A stretch of DNA of 27,500 nucleotides from Prorocentrum cordatum (Eukaryota; Sar; Dinophyceae; Prorocentrales; Prorocentraceae). The stretch is taken from the NCBI GenBank assembly GCA_963575745.1, contig CAUYUJ010015500.1:35001-62500 (forward strand). The letters are read 5' to 3'. This document shows, in pieces, positions 16,431 through 23,930 of the stretch (the stretch's first letter is position 1; the number at the start of each line of letters is the position of its first letter). The position numbers and the translations under genes were made by a program. The notes beneath the pieces are model-generated. The model was not told the origin of the DNA. It saw only the letters and a program-made list of their open reading frames with translations, and did not search any database.

Positions 16431-17405
16431 CCAGAGACACCCAGACGGGGCGCCCCGCGGGAAGTGGTGACCGCCATAGCTGAGGCCCGCGCGGCCGGCG
16501 TCAACCTCCAGTCCGTCGCGGATTCGGTGGTGCAACAACGATTCCTGTGCAAAACAGTACCGTCTACGCTGCTGACATACGCGTCGCACTTGCGTATGAT
16601 TGCGTGGGCAAGCGAATTGTTAGGGGAACCCCCGCTGGGGTGCTCGGTCCAGCACGTTCGTAGAGTTGCTGCAGTCTGGGCATGTGCCTCCACACAGCGT
16701 GGGTGGCTGAGCGCGTGGGCCCTGGCGCACCAGGTTGCCGGCGTTCCCTGGCAAGGCGATCAGGACGTCATCTTGCGCGGGATTCGCTTGGGCACGGCCA
16801 AAAGCCGGGCCCCCCGGCTACCCCGGCACCGCGTAGATCGACTGCTGTTGCGGCGGCTGCTCCGCTTTGCGCTGTCGCGCCAACGTAAGCGGTGGTGCGT
16901 CATTGCAGCGCTTGCCTATAATTTCCTGTTGCGGATGCCATCCGAGCTGTTTGCGCAGTGCACGCGCGCTCGCGTGCAGGTACAAGGCGGTCGGTTCGTG
17001 TACGGGCCGACTCGCCGGAAGCAGCGGGTCGACTTGTGCGCTGTTTTCGCCTCTTGTATATGCGGAGTCGATGAAGGCATCTGCCTGCGCACGTGGCTAC
17101 CCGTTCGGGATGAACTCCTCAGGTTCGGGGGCCGCCCGCTTGGCGGTTACACCCCTGAGACATGGACAGCCGAGCTCCGTAGTCATTTGCGGGCGGTCGG
17201 GGTCGCTAACCCCGAAGAGTGGTTTGGCCACGACGTCCGGCGAGGCGCGGCTGCGGACGTTTTCGCCGCTTCGGGCGTGGAAACCATGCTCGCAAGAGGT
17301 GGTTGGCGGTCGGTGGCTTCAGCCCGGCCGTACGTGTCGGGCGACGAGGTGGCCGCTGGCCTGCTGGCGCAGGGCGTCGTCGACAATTCTGGCCCTGAGA
17401 ATTAG
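16431..17405 (+). CDS. Tyrosine recombinase/integrase of a mobile element
   Basis: The frame from 16464 gives 313 residues with the full set of tyrosine-recombinase positions: Arg157 in NFLLRMPSEL, basic RRK at 184-186, HDVRR with His256 and Arg259, Trp281 in RGGWRS, and the nucleophile Tyr290 in SARPYVSGD. Residues 1-110 form the likely helical DNA-binding half. Such enzymes cut and rejoin DNA through a 3'-phosphotyrosine. No ATG opens this frame near its start; the first in-frame ATG falls within the fold (LRMIAW). The frame just upstream (ATG 16243, inside repeat A1) is protein-like too (LWDTYWRVFDSITQATDRHN) and ends at 16470, overlapping the recombinase frame. A frameshift near 16440-16465, or an unseen intron, could therefore separate the true N-terminus. 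Ends with TAG at 17405. Confidence 0.8.
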   Translation, partial: PETPRRGAPREVVTAIAEARAAGVNLQSVADSVVQQRFLCKTVPSTLLTYASHLRMIAWASELLGEPPLGCSVQHVRRVAAVWACASTQRGWLSAWALAHQVAGVPWQGDQDVILRGIRLGTAKSRAPRLPRHRVDRLLLRRLLRFALSRQRKRWCVIAALAYNFLLRMPSELFAQCTRARVQVQGGRFVYGPTRRKQRVDLCAVFASCICGVDEGICLRTWLPVRDELLRFGGRPLGGYTPETWTAELRSHLRAVGVANPEEWFGHDVRRGAAADVFAASGVETMLARGGWRSVASARPYVSGDEVAAGLLAQGVVDNSGPEN

Positions 17406-17530
17406 GCACCGCAGTGCCTCGTTCCTGTGCCGCTCCCCCCTTTTCCTTCATTGGCATTGGGGCCGGGAGCGGCTTCGGAACCTCGGTGCTTGAGCCAATG
17501 GAAAAGAAGAGGGAAGGGAGGGGGAGCTAA

Positions 17531-17806
17531 CTCGGATTCACAAGGGTGATGCTAAGTTAGTCGCCCCACATCCCCGTCCTCTCTTCTTAGCCTCGCGCGC
17601 AGCGCATGCCTGCTGCCGTCTTGGGCTCAAGGGTGGGGCCGCTTGTCCCGCCCGCCCGCCCCACTTTTCCACTTGTTTGTTGCGGCGCCGCTGCGCCTCC
17701 TGTCCTAGCTGTCTGCCGCTTCGGCCCCGCGCTGGGGGCCGGGAGCTGCCTCGGAACCCTGGTGCTTGAGCCAATGAAAAAGAGGAGGGAAGGGAGGGGG
17801 AGCTAA
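17531..17806 (+). mobile_element. A2-B2 segment: second terminal pair, possibly a solo derivative
   Basis: Starts directly after B1 with CTCGGATTCACAAGGGTGAT and ends GGGAGGGGGAGCTAA. It shares about 117 bp with A1 and 70 bp with B1, with about 90 bp between that match neither. The B1/A2 junction (AGCTAA|CTCGG) would be the joint expected from a circular intermediate or from tandem insertion. Confidence 0.65.
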
Positions 17807-18649
17807 GATGTTTTAAACAAGTAAAAACATGAATGACGCTATACATATATATATATATATATATTCAACACATGTTTGGTTCAATGATCGTATTGTTAGA
17901 GTGTCCAGTGTCATGTCATCCACAAAAATATATACACGGACTGCTCTGGCGCTGGGAGGCGCGGGGGGAACAGGCCGGGTGAATTGGTTTGCTGACCCAG
18001 ACACCCGACGTCTTGATTTTTTCGATGCTGGGCTCCCATGGCAGAAGTCTAAGTCTCTCCCGGCCTATTCCCGCAGGGCCGGCTTTTCATCCCGAGTGGG
18101 TTGTGACTGTCTTGGAGTCCTTCGAGGCATTCCGGAGGCGGAAAACGACGAAGGACCTTCGTCCTTATTTTTTGTCGAGGCGCCGCATATTTGGTCATAC
18201 CTCGGGTCGTTGGCGGCTGTTCGGGACGATCCAGGCACCCCTGGAACGCTCGGCGAGGCGCAGCCGCTGGAAGGCAGCCCGAGGCTGGAAAACCGCCAGG
18301 CACCGAAGAAGACGTCCGAGATCCTCGAACCTCGAACCCCTTCCTCCCTGACTCCCTCCCTTCGAAGAAGAAAAACATACACTTTTTACGGACCGCGCGG
18401 ATTTCTTGGATCTGCGCTGCACCTCCCTCCCTGGCGCGCGGAGCGCGCATCCGCGCGGCTGGTCAACAGTTTATGCTTTTGCTGTTTTTTCTCGCTCCAT
18501 GCCTCCCACCCTTGGAGGTGTCAGGGGACCGATTTTGAGCGGATTTGCCTTTATATCCCCTTGTCTTGAAGATGTCCTCGGGGCCCATCCCATTCGGACC
18601 CCCCGGCCGCGACCAATTCACTCCCTCCCCCTCGTCCGACCCCGGCCAG
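17807..18649 (+). other. Intronic stretch, AT-rich at its start
   Basis: 17807-17935 is AT-rich, unlike the surroundings, with a (TA)n run at 17845-17864. 18123-18200 has a small hairpin (GACGAAGGACCTTCGTCC). A degenerate family D core (GACCGCGCGGATTTCTTGG) lies at 18390-18409, followed by ATCTGCGCTG as in the copy at 15085. No coding motif. Confidence 0.5.
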
Positions 18650-18805
18650 CGCCGGTGCTGGAGCAGTTGCTGCGGGATCGCCCCGAGTGCGATCCGCTGG
18701 TGGCCGACGCGGACGGCTGGACGCCGCTGCACTACGCTTGCGCGCACGGGCGCGCGCCCGAGCTCCTGCTGCTGGTGGAGCGGGCCCAGCGCCTGCACGG
18801 CCCTC
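18650..18805 (+). CDS. Ankyrin-repeat exon (most 3' seen)
   Basis: After the acceptor CCGGCCAG the frame reads PVLEQLLRDRPECDPLVADA, then DGWTPLHYACAHGRAPELLL and LVERAQRLHGPRG. DGWTPLHYACAHGRAPELLLLV is a good ankyrin repeat and the preceding LEQLLRDRPECDPLV is the second helix and loop of another. The exon fades into GGG-rich sequence and a CTC microsatellite by 18840; its donor is not clear. It is the sixth TPLH motif of the gene. Whether further exons lie beyond the transposon is unknown. Confidence 0.75.
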
Positions 18806-18840
18806 GGGGGCAACGACTGGCGGGGGGGCGGGATGCTCAG

Positions 18841-19008
18841 ATGATGCTCCTCCTCCTCCTCCTCCTCCTCCTCCTCCTCCTCCTCCTCCTCCTCCTCCTC
18901 CGCCTCTTCCTCCTCCTCCTCCTCCTCCTCCTCCTCCTCGTCCTCCTCGTCGTCGTCGTCCTCCTCCTCCTCCTCTTTCTCCTCCTCCTCCTCCTCCTCC
19001 TTCTCCCT
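18841..19008. repeat. CTC microsatellite
   Basis: (CTC)n with CGT and CTT interruptions over about 165 bp. The poly-Leu, poly-Pro and poly-Glu open frames over it are artefacts of the 3-bp unit. Confidence 0.95.
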
Positions 19009-19085
19009 CCAAGCAGGGGGCGTTTTTTGTTCCCAGCGCAGTGCTTGCACTCGGTGCTCTTACTTTTGTTCTGAGGAACCAAGCT

Positions 19086-19190
19086 GGTGTGGCGGTCTGG
19101 TGGCCCTGTTGTCGCCGTCGCCGCCCCGTCGCCGCCTCGTCGCCGCCTGTGGTCTGGGCCAGAGTGCCGATCTGGCGGCTATGTTGTCGC
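19086..19190 (+). repeat. GTCGCC-rich satellite, left half
   Basis: Contains GTCGCCGCCCCGTCGCCGCC, CTGTGGTCTGGGCC, and GGCGGCTATGTTGTCGC up to 19190, where it stops at the inverted repeat of the large transposon. The unit is about 75 bp. The same blocks resume at 25932, so this is the interrupted insertion site. Confidence 0.8.
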
Positions 19191-19191
19191 G

Positions 19192-19222
19192 GTTTCGGTT
19201 CGGTTTCGGACCCCTGCGATTT
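19192..19222 (+). repeat. Left terminal inverted repeat of the transposon
   Basis: Starts GTTTCGGTTCGGTTTCGG and ends TGCGATTT. Exact inverse of 25901-25931 except for one base. The 219 bp between it and the transposase stop codon hold no gene. Confidence 0.85.
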
Positions 19223-19441
19223 AAGGAATTCTGCTAATTCGGCGTGATACGACGGTGGCGGCGGCGCTGATGATTGGATGATGTTTTTTTTGTTGCCGCG
19301 GCGGCGTGGACCCGCTGTTCAACCCCAGGCATGGGTGGCCCCATTCTCACGCCATGCACGCGCGAGCCCAGCATGTAGTTCGCATCACAGGCGCTGCCGA
19401 GCCTCGAGATTATTTGCTGCCTCAGGACCCGAGGCGCCGCG

Positions 19442-20674
19442 TCAGATACCCCCAGCCAGTGTGACCTCCGCCACGTGGGAAAGGAACGTCTTCGTCGGCA
19501 GGGAGTAGGTGTGGCCGCCATCGACCGAATGCGTCTTCGTGACGGCCTTCCTGTACTGGAACTCCGTCACCCAGCGGGCCCACTTCCGCCTATCCGAGGT
19601 AGTCGGCAGGCGGCCGCCAAGGCGCTTCTTGAGCCACTTCTTGAGGACCGACCAGCGGTTCTCGATGTGGTTCGTTGTGAAGCCGCGCTGGTTCTTCACC
19701 TCTCCCTTCGAGTGGACGACGATTTCGTGCTTCAAGTCCCTGTCCGACCATCCATTCCTGTCCCTGATGTGCTTGATGGCAGCGATCGTGGCGCGCCACC
19801 CGTCCGTGGCGACGACCATGCCCTTGCGAAGGCCCAGCGTGTCGAAGTTCGTCACCATCTCTTGCTTACCGCGGGGGCGTCCGTCGAAAGCGTCCTCTGG
19901 GTGCTCCAGGACTCGGAAGACGAAGTTCTCTGGGCTGCCCTGCACGACCGCGCCCCGCAGCCACACTTTGTCCTTCTTGGGGCGGGTGCCTGGCGCGAGG
20001 CGGCTGACCTTGGACTTGTTCGAGAAGACTTCGTCGGCCTGCACGATGAACTTGGACGGCTTCTTCTTGGAGATCGTCTTTTTCACGCCCCTCTTGCCCT
20101 TGGCCTTGGCACGCTTCTTGGAGTCCTCGTGCAGCTTTGGGAGCGAGATCTTGTCGGCGATGTAAGACGCGGCGACATCCTGGAACTTCTCCATCCAGGG
20201 GCCCGCGACGTTGTGCTGCTTGCCGAGCTCGTGGACGATCTTCAAATGGGGGTACTCCTGGGCCCACATGACCATGCAGTCGAAGAATGGGAACCAGTTC
20301 GACGCCTTGACATCTGCCAACAAGGTGTCCTTCGTCATGGAGATCTCAACGTCGCCGCATGCGTCGCAGCAGCCGGCGCGGTCGTAGCGAGGGCCCCGCC
20401 ACTGCCAGCGCGCCGCGCGGTCAGACGTCCCAGACTTGACCTTCATGGTGAACTCGGCGCCGCACTCTGGGCAGCAGTACTCATCGGGAACCACGCCGAA
20501 GTGCTGGGCAAAGACCATCAGCGGCGTCGCGGGGTCCTGTGGATACGGCGACATATCCTCGATGTTGGCGTACTTGACTACGGCGAGAAACCCCTCCCTC
20601 GTGTCGAAGGCCGATGCGTCGAGCGCCTTCTTGAAGCTCTTGATGTTGTTGTACGTGTGCGCCATGCCTGCCAT
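19442..20674 (-). CDS. IS1595/ISXO2-family (Merlin-like) DDE transposase
   Basis: 410 residues from ATG at 20674 to a stop at 19442. Domains: N-terminal helical part (1-60); zinc ribbon with Cys68-x2-Cys71 and Cys103-x2-Cys106 (CCPECGAEF, CCDACGD); a Lys-rich stretch at 186-208 that could act as nuclear signal; and a DDE catalytic core with Asp214 in VQADEVF, Asp291 in VATDGW and Glu338 in TTNHIENRWSVLKKWLKKR. The last motif is the hallmark of ISXO2-like enzymes (TNxIE-x-WS-x-LK). It would cut and rejoin the element ends at the terminal inverted repeats. The frame is intact and open upstream to a TAG near 20776. A spliced-leader-like relic lies 40 bp before the ATG. Longer than the usual 250-350 residues of this family because of the N-terminal part. 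Confidence 0.85.
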   Translation of the reverse strand: MAGMAHTYNNIKSFKKALDASAFDTREGFLAVVKYANIEDMSPYPQDPATPLMVFAQHFGVVPDEYCCPECGAEFTMKVKSGTSDRAARWQWRGPRYDRAGCCDACGDVEISMTKDTLLADVKASNWFPFFDCMVMWAQEYPHLKIVHELGKQHNVAGPWMEKFQDVAASYIADKISLPKLHEDSKKRAKAKGKRGVKKTISKKKPSKFIVQADEVFSNKSKVSRLAPGTRPKKDKVWLRGAVVQGSPENFVFRVLEHPEDAFDGRPRGKQEMVTNFDTLGLRKGMVVATDGWRATIAAIKHIRDRNGWSDRDLKHEIVVHSKGEVKNQRGFTTNHIENRWSVLKKWLKKRLGGRLPTTSDRRKWARWVTEFQYRKAVTKTHSVDGGHTYSLPTKTFLSHVAEVTLAGGI

Positions 20675-20713
20675 CGCCGCAAGCGCCCCCGATATGCGGT
20701 CTGCCGATGCGCC

Positions 20714-20734
20714 CTCGAGCCAAAACAGCTGCGG
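20714..20734 (-). promoter_or_regulatory. Spliced-leader-like relic upstream of the transposase
   Basis: On the minus strand it reads CCGCAGCTGTTTTGGCTCG plus AG. Compared with the 21-nt body of the conserved dinoflagellate spliced leader, which ends TTTTGGCTCAAG, 17 of 21 positions match by my alignment. It lies 40 bp upstream of the start codon and in the sense direction. Relics of this kind are known to mark genes copied back from trans-spliced mRNA. Confidence 0.55.
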
Positions 20735-21044
20735 TGCAAGCGAAGCGATGGGTGAAGGAACTGTGGCTGCGCGGTTGGGCTATGGTTGGCTAGCGGCGAG
20801 CCGCGGAGGCAATGACGCATGGGTGCCCGCGCGCGCGATGCCCATTCTTGCAACGTGCGCTGGTTTCAACCAATCGGCTCAAATGAATCTAAGGACGTGT
20901 ATGCATCGAGAAGAAAACGATATATGTGCACGGCTATGAAGCGGCGCCAGCGGCGCGCGCCCCCTCGGCGGCGCGCGCCCCGTCATTGCCCGAGCCGAAA
21001 GCGGCAACACTGCCCGCGCATGGGCACCCCGCTCGCAGAACACC
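20735..21044 (-). other. Gap between the two transposon genes
   Basis: No ORF of note. GC-rich repeats of GGCGCGCGCC type lie at 20945-20985. If both genes are transcribed from the right, this would be the spacer in which trans-splicing and polyadenylation occur. Confidence 0.4.
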
Positions 21045-22583
21045 TCACTCCTCCATGGCGCCGCCCTGGCCCGCGGCGTCCTCTGCTGCCTGATTGCGGG
21101 CTTCCTCCGCTAGCTGGCGCTCACGTTCTTCCTCCAAGTCTAAGTGGCGCTCGAGCTCGGCCTGCAAGTCGAAGTCGTCGCCCGCCGTGTCAGGGCGCTG
21201 TCGGGGCGGAGTGGTGAGGTCTATCTGCGCGCCAGAGAGCACCTGGTTCTGGTTGAAGAACGCCTGCTGGATCTGCTCGTAGATCGCGGCCTGCTCAGCC
21301 AAGTCCACGTCGCTGAGCTCCCCGCCGCGCCCGAAGGGAGCCCTGGCGCCCGTCGCGAGGCGCTTGCGGGGAGGCGACATGAGGTCCACCAACGCGCCGC
21401 TGTCCCTCTTGTTGTCCTCGAAGAATTGATCCTGCATCGCGGCGTAGATCGCCTGCTGCTCGGCCGCATCCACGTTGCTCAGCTCGCCAGCGCACCCCGT
21501 GCCAGCGACCGCAGATGGCCCTGACAAGCCGCTCGAAGAAGCCGCGCCACTGCCTGAACCGCCCACTGGCGGGGGCACGACCTCTGGCTGGACGCTGTGC
21601 GCGGGCTGCCCGAAGAGCGAGGCACCGCGGGTGATCGACGCGGTGGGCACGTCCTCGCCGCGCATCAGGCGCTTCGCGAAATTCAGAGACCATTCTGATT
21701 TCCCCTTGAAGTCGGTCGGGTAGTTGTTCGGCGAAGTTGGGTCGTCTTTGTACCTGCCGAAGCACGCGCGCGCCTCGGGCGAGTAATTGAAGAGGTCAGG
21801 CTTCGTCTTCTTGGTGTATGTGAAGAAGGGCACGACTCCGTCTTCTGGGATCTCATCGGATGCTAGGCGGAAATACACGCGCGCGTCCGTGGTCACGACG
21901 ACGTGGGTCCTCCCGAGCAAGGCTTTCATGTCCTCTTCCTCTGTGGCCTGCTTCAGGGAGGGCGCGATGAGATTCATGAACTGCTTGAGCGGAATCTCCA
22001 TTGCTTGCCCCTGGCGCCAAGCTGCCACCAACCTTTTCTCCAATACATTATCGTAGCTGTTGTTCACTGCCTGGCGGGGCGCCCCTGGGGCGAACGTGCT
22101 GGACCCCCACCTCGCCCACAAGGTGGAGTCCTCCTCGCTCGGGTTAAGGAACGCCTTCAACACGGACGCGTCCTGCTTGCGCAAGTCCCCGTCGTCGAAC
22201 ACCGCGGGCAGCACCCTCTCCACGTGCTCGCCCTTGAAGAAATCAAAGTGCTTGGCGGTGACAATGGAAGGCTCGGGGGCGCCCTCCCCATCATCGCCCT
22301 CAAGGGCGTCGATCTCCAGCATGGACATCAAGAACGCAAGGGTCTTTGACGCAGTCGACTTCCCCACTCTGGTCTTGCCGATCCAGAGCACGCCGTTGCG
22401 GCGAAGCGTTGGCAGGATCTTCACGAGCACCTCGTTGATGAACCACGGCTCGAAGTCCTTCAGCGTGAGCACCCAGACAGTGAGGCGCTTGGCATTGATG
22501 CGCCCGCTCGCATGGTTCCGCAACGCCTGGATCACGCGGGACTCCTCCCAGCCGTAAATTTTCGACTGCGGGTCGTTGACCTC
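21045..22583 (-). CDS. P-loop NTPase of the transposon, 3' exon
   Basis: Begins after acceptor CCCCCAG with EVNDPQSKIYGWEESRVIQA and stops at 21045. Counting from the Met-position codon at 22535: Walker A at 53-61 (GKTRVGKST), an acidic Walker B at 108-115 (RVLPAVFDD), and possible sensor residues Asn158-Asn159 and Thr215-Thr216. The order hhhDD after GKST resembles superfamily 3 or AAA-type helicase cores, but the family is not certain. Residues 300-345 are a low-complexity linker. The C-terminus holds two copies of one module, at about 350-391 and 405-446, with pattern GELSxVDxAEQxAIY, then QxxFF, and ending DLxxPPRxR. The tail is Glu/Ala/Arg-rich and coil-like. Possible roles are helper ATPase for transposition or DNA unwinding; this is inferred from its place only. 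Confidence 0.75.
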   Translation of the reverse strand, partial: EVNDPQSKIYGWEESRVIQALRNHASGRINAKRLTVWVLTLKDFEPWFINEVLVKILPTLRRNGVLWIGKTRVGKSTASKTLAFLMSMLEIDALEGDDGEGAPEPSIVTAKHFDFFKGEHVERVLPAVFDDGDLRKQDASVLKAFLNPSEEDSTLWARWGSSTFAPGAPRQAVNNSYDNVLEKRLVAAWRQGQAMEIPLKQFMNLIAPSLKQATEEEDMKALLGRTHVVVTTDARVYFRLASDEIPEDGVVPFFTYTKKTKPDLFNYSPEARACFGRYKDDPTSPNNYPTDFKGKSEWSLNFAKRLMRGEDVPTASITRGASLFGQPAHSVQPEVVPPPVGGSGSGAASSSGLSGPSAVAGTGCAGELSNVDAAEQQAIYAAMQDQFFEDNKRDSGALVDLMSPPRKRLATGARAPFGRGGELSDVDLAEQAAIYEQIQQAFFNQNQVLSGAQIDLTTPPRQRPDTAGDDFDLQAELERHLDLEEERERQLAEEARNQAAEDAAGQGGAMEE

Positions 22584-22717
22584 CTGGGGGGGGGGCGGGG
22601 AAACAACGGCACCGCTTAGCTAGCCGCAACCGCTCGGCGGCCAAAGCGCCTGCGCGACCGAGGAGGGTGTCGGGGGGAAGAGGGTAGCAAAGGGGCTAGC
22701 CAAATGGCGCCGTTTTC
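22584..22717 (-). other. 134-bp intron with terminal inverted repeats in the P-loop gene
   Basis: On the minus strand it starts GA (GCGGGG|GAAAACGG) and ends CCCCCCCCCAG|GAG. Its ends are inverted relatives: GGGGGAAAACGGCGCCATTT then GGCTAGCC at the start, and GGCTAGCTAAGCGG then TGCCGTTGTTTCCCC at the end. Removing it joins FADKDGSAG to EVNDPQSKIYG in frame. So an introner-type intron sits inside a gene carried by a transposon. Confidence 0.65.
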
Positions 22718-23502
22718 CCCCGCCGAACCGTCCTTGTCCGCGAACTCCATGAACTGGTTGCGGTTGTTGCTCTTCGGGCCCTTCTTCTCGATGCATCGGT
22801 ACCCCTCGAGTTTCTTATCCCACTCGGTCGAGCGCTTGGCAGGCTTCGCCGCGGCTGTCAGCGTGGAGAAGCGAACCTGTAAGCCGCCAAGTTTCTCCAG
22901 GAGGTAACAGATCGCATTGCGGCCTGCCCTATACTGGTTCCCATACTGGTACACGACGCCTGTGCCATGACACATTGGCTCGCAGCTTGCCATCTTCAAG
23001 AACTGGCCCTTCAAGTCAACGTCTTTGAAGATGTGCACCTTACCCTCCCCAGCGCCGACGACGAAAATCTACATGACGTATGTCCCGCCAGGTTGGCTCT
23101 CGAGGTTGAAAGGCGGAGGGAGGCCGCTAAAATTGGACTTCGTCGCAAGGTCCTTGACCGCGTCCAAGCGGCACGGTTGCCCTCGTGCGTCCTTCCACCC
23201 CGTGAGGACACCGACTGCTTTCCCGTCGGGGCCCTGGATCTCCCCGTAGTCCTGGTTCATCAACAGGTCCCCAAAGTAGGCGATCTTCGTGCCCGCGTGG
23301 ACGTTCATGGGCGCAGCAGGAAGGTCGCGATTTTCGACACCCCCTCTTGCCCGACGTGGCCGTGCGGGAGGCCAGCGTGGAAGTGGGGCTTCATGCCGTC
23401 GGCGCGTGCGAGAGCTTCGCCGAAGTTGATGCTTTCGTCCCCAACTGCGCCCCCAAGAGTCTCGCGGAGGGTCTTGGGGAGGATCGCGTTCTCCCTCGCC
23501 AT
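22718..23502 (-). CDS. P-loop NTPase gene of the transposon, 5' exon, disrupted
   Basis: From ATG at 23502 the frame reads MARENAILPKTLRETLGG and continues as a compact globular-looking sequence to SKIATFLL near 23312. There a shift of one base is needed to continue as MNVHAGTKIAYFGDLLMNQD. Further on an in-frame TAG at 23069-23071 interrupts TYVM and IFVVGAGEGKVHIFKDVDL; the same frame runs on for more than 100 residues (QYRAGRNAICYLLEKLGGLQ, KLEGYRCIEKKGPKSNNRNQ) to the donor at 22718. Two breaks in otherwise good coding sequence point to a decaying copy or to sequencing errors. The N-terminal 250 residues match no family I know. The exon lies directly downstream of a spliced-leader-like relic. 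Together with the 3' exon the protein would be about 770 residues. Confidence 0.6.
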
Positions 23503-23619
23503 GGCAGTCGCGAAAGCGAAGCGTAGGCGCGACAGGCGCGTGCGATGAAACAGCTTGAGCCGATCGAGACGCGGGAAGTCTGACAAAGCAGGTTCGCGAC
23601 CGTTTCGGCGCAACCCTTC

Positions 23620-23640
23620 TCTGAGCCAAAACACCAGCAG
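23620..23640 (-). promoter_or_regulatory. Spliced-leader-like relic upstream of the P-loop gene
   Basis: The minus strand has TGTTTTGGCTCAGAG; the ten bases TTTTGGCTCA agree exactly with the dinoflagellate spliced leader, 13 of 21 over the whole length. It lies about 120 bp upstream of the ATG at 23502 and in the sense direction. Weaker than the one before the transposase and only suggestive by itself. Confidence 0.35.
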
Positions 23641-23857
23641 TGTGAAGGCGAACGCTTGTAATGATTGATCAATAACAATCCCATGTTACCTTGCTGGGTT
23701 TGTCTTGGTTTCATTTATGGGTGTAATCCAGACCCCTCTCGTGGGCCTCTTGTGCGTCCTCTCCTAAGTGCCCCCCCTGGGCCCTTCCTGGGTGATGATG
23801 ATGATTTTGTTCCGTCCTCTCGGGTTCCGAAAGCGGTTGCTGCTCAAAGCTGGTGGT

Positions 23858-23861
<4 letters not shown>

Positions 23862-23914
<53 letters not shown>

Positions 23915-23925
23915 CCTCTCTCCGG
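23862..23925. repeat. CT dinucleotide repeat
   Basis: (CT)n over about 60 bp with a single TGT interruption, between the P-loop gene and the small basic ORF. Region 23641-23861 otherwise shows nothing recognisable. Confidence 0.95.
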
Positions 23926-23930
23926 CCCTC

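Larger units (their letters stand above)
16169..17806 (+). mobile_element. Tyrosine-recombinase transposable element with A1-gene-B1-A2-B2 repeats
   Basis: A1 (16169-16284, starts CTCGGATTCACAAGGG) is repeated as A2 (17531-17647). B1 (17461-17530, GGCCGGGAGC... to GGAGCTAA) is repeated as B2 (17737-17806). The recombinase gene lies between A1 and B1. This split order of direct repeats is known from PAT and Ngaro elements of the DIRS group, where the recombinase gene also sits next to B1A2B2, but there is no reverse transcriptase or RNase H here. Alternatively it is a Crypton-like element (A1 to B1) followed head to tail by a 276-bp deletion derivative (A2 to B2). Confidence 0.75.
1311..18805 (+). 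other. Multi-exon gene for a DDA-motif / ankyrin-repeat protein (gene-level)
   Basis: Exons listed separately below appear to belong to one plus-strand gene. Order of the protein: repeated DDA-x3-A-x-L-x-G motifs (1420, 1507, 2049, 3694, 3775, 3869, 8171, 8577), a charged likely coiled-coil segment (8777-9120), then ankyrin repeats (10965, 12692, 13277, 13556, 15418, 18718). Ankyrin repeats are protein-binding scaffolds; the DDA/RSKSPQ repeats match no family I know. Junctions are inferred from continuity of the repeat phase: joining 10932-11043 to 12674 gives exactly 33 residues from GRAPL to GRTPL, the canonical ankyrin period. Both ends of the gene are uncertain: no convincing start Met or terminal stop was found, and splitting into two genes between about 9250 and 10,700 cannot be excluded. 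Introns use GT, GC and GA donors, as is known in dinoflagellates. Confidence 0.6.

Noticed and set aside
16284-16463. Reverse transcriptase or RNase H in the recombinase element
   Set aside because: The space is too short and no such motif (for example YxDD) is present in any frame.
18406-19082. Poly-Leu and poly-Glu open frames
   Set aside because: Produced by the CTC microsatellite; only the ankyrin stretch at 18650-18805 has protein character.
19475-20755. Plus-strand open frame of 426 residues opposite the transposase
   Set aside because: Mirror frame in GC-rich coding DNA; the minus strand has the zinc ribbon and DDE motifs.
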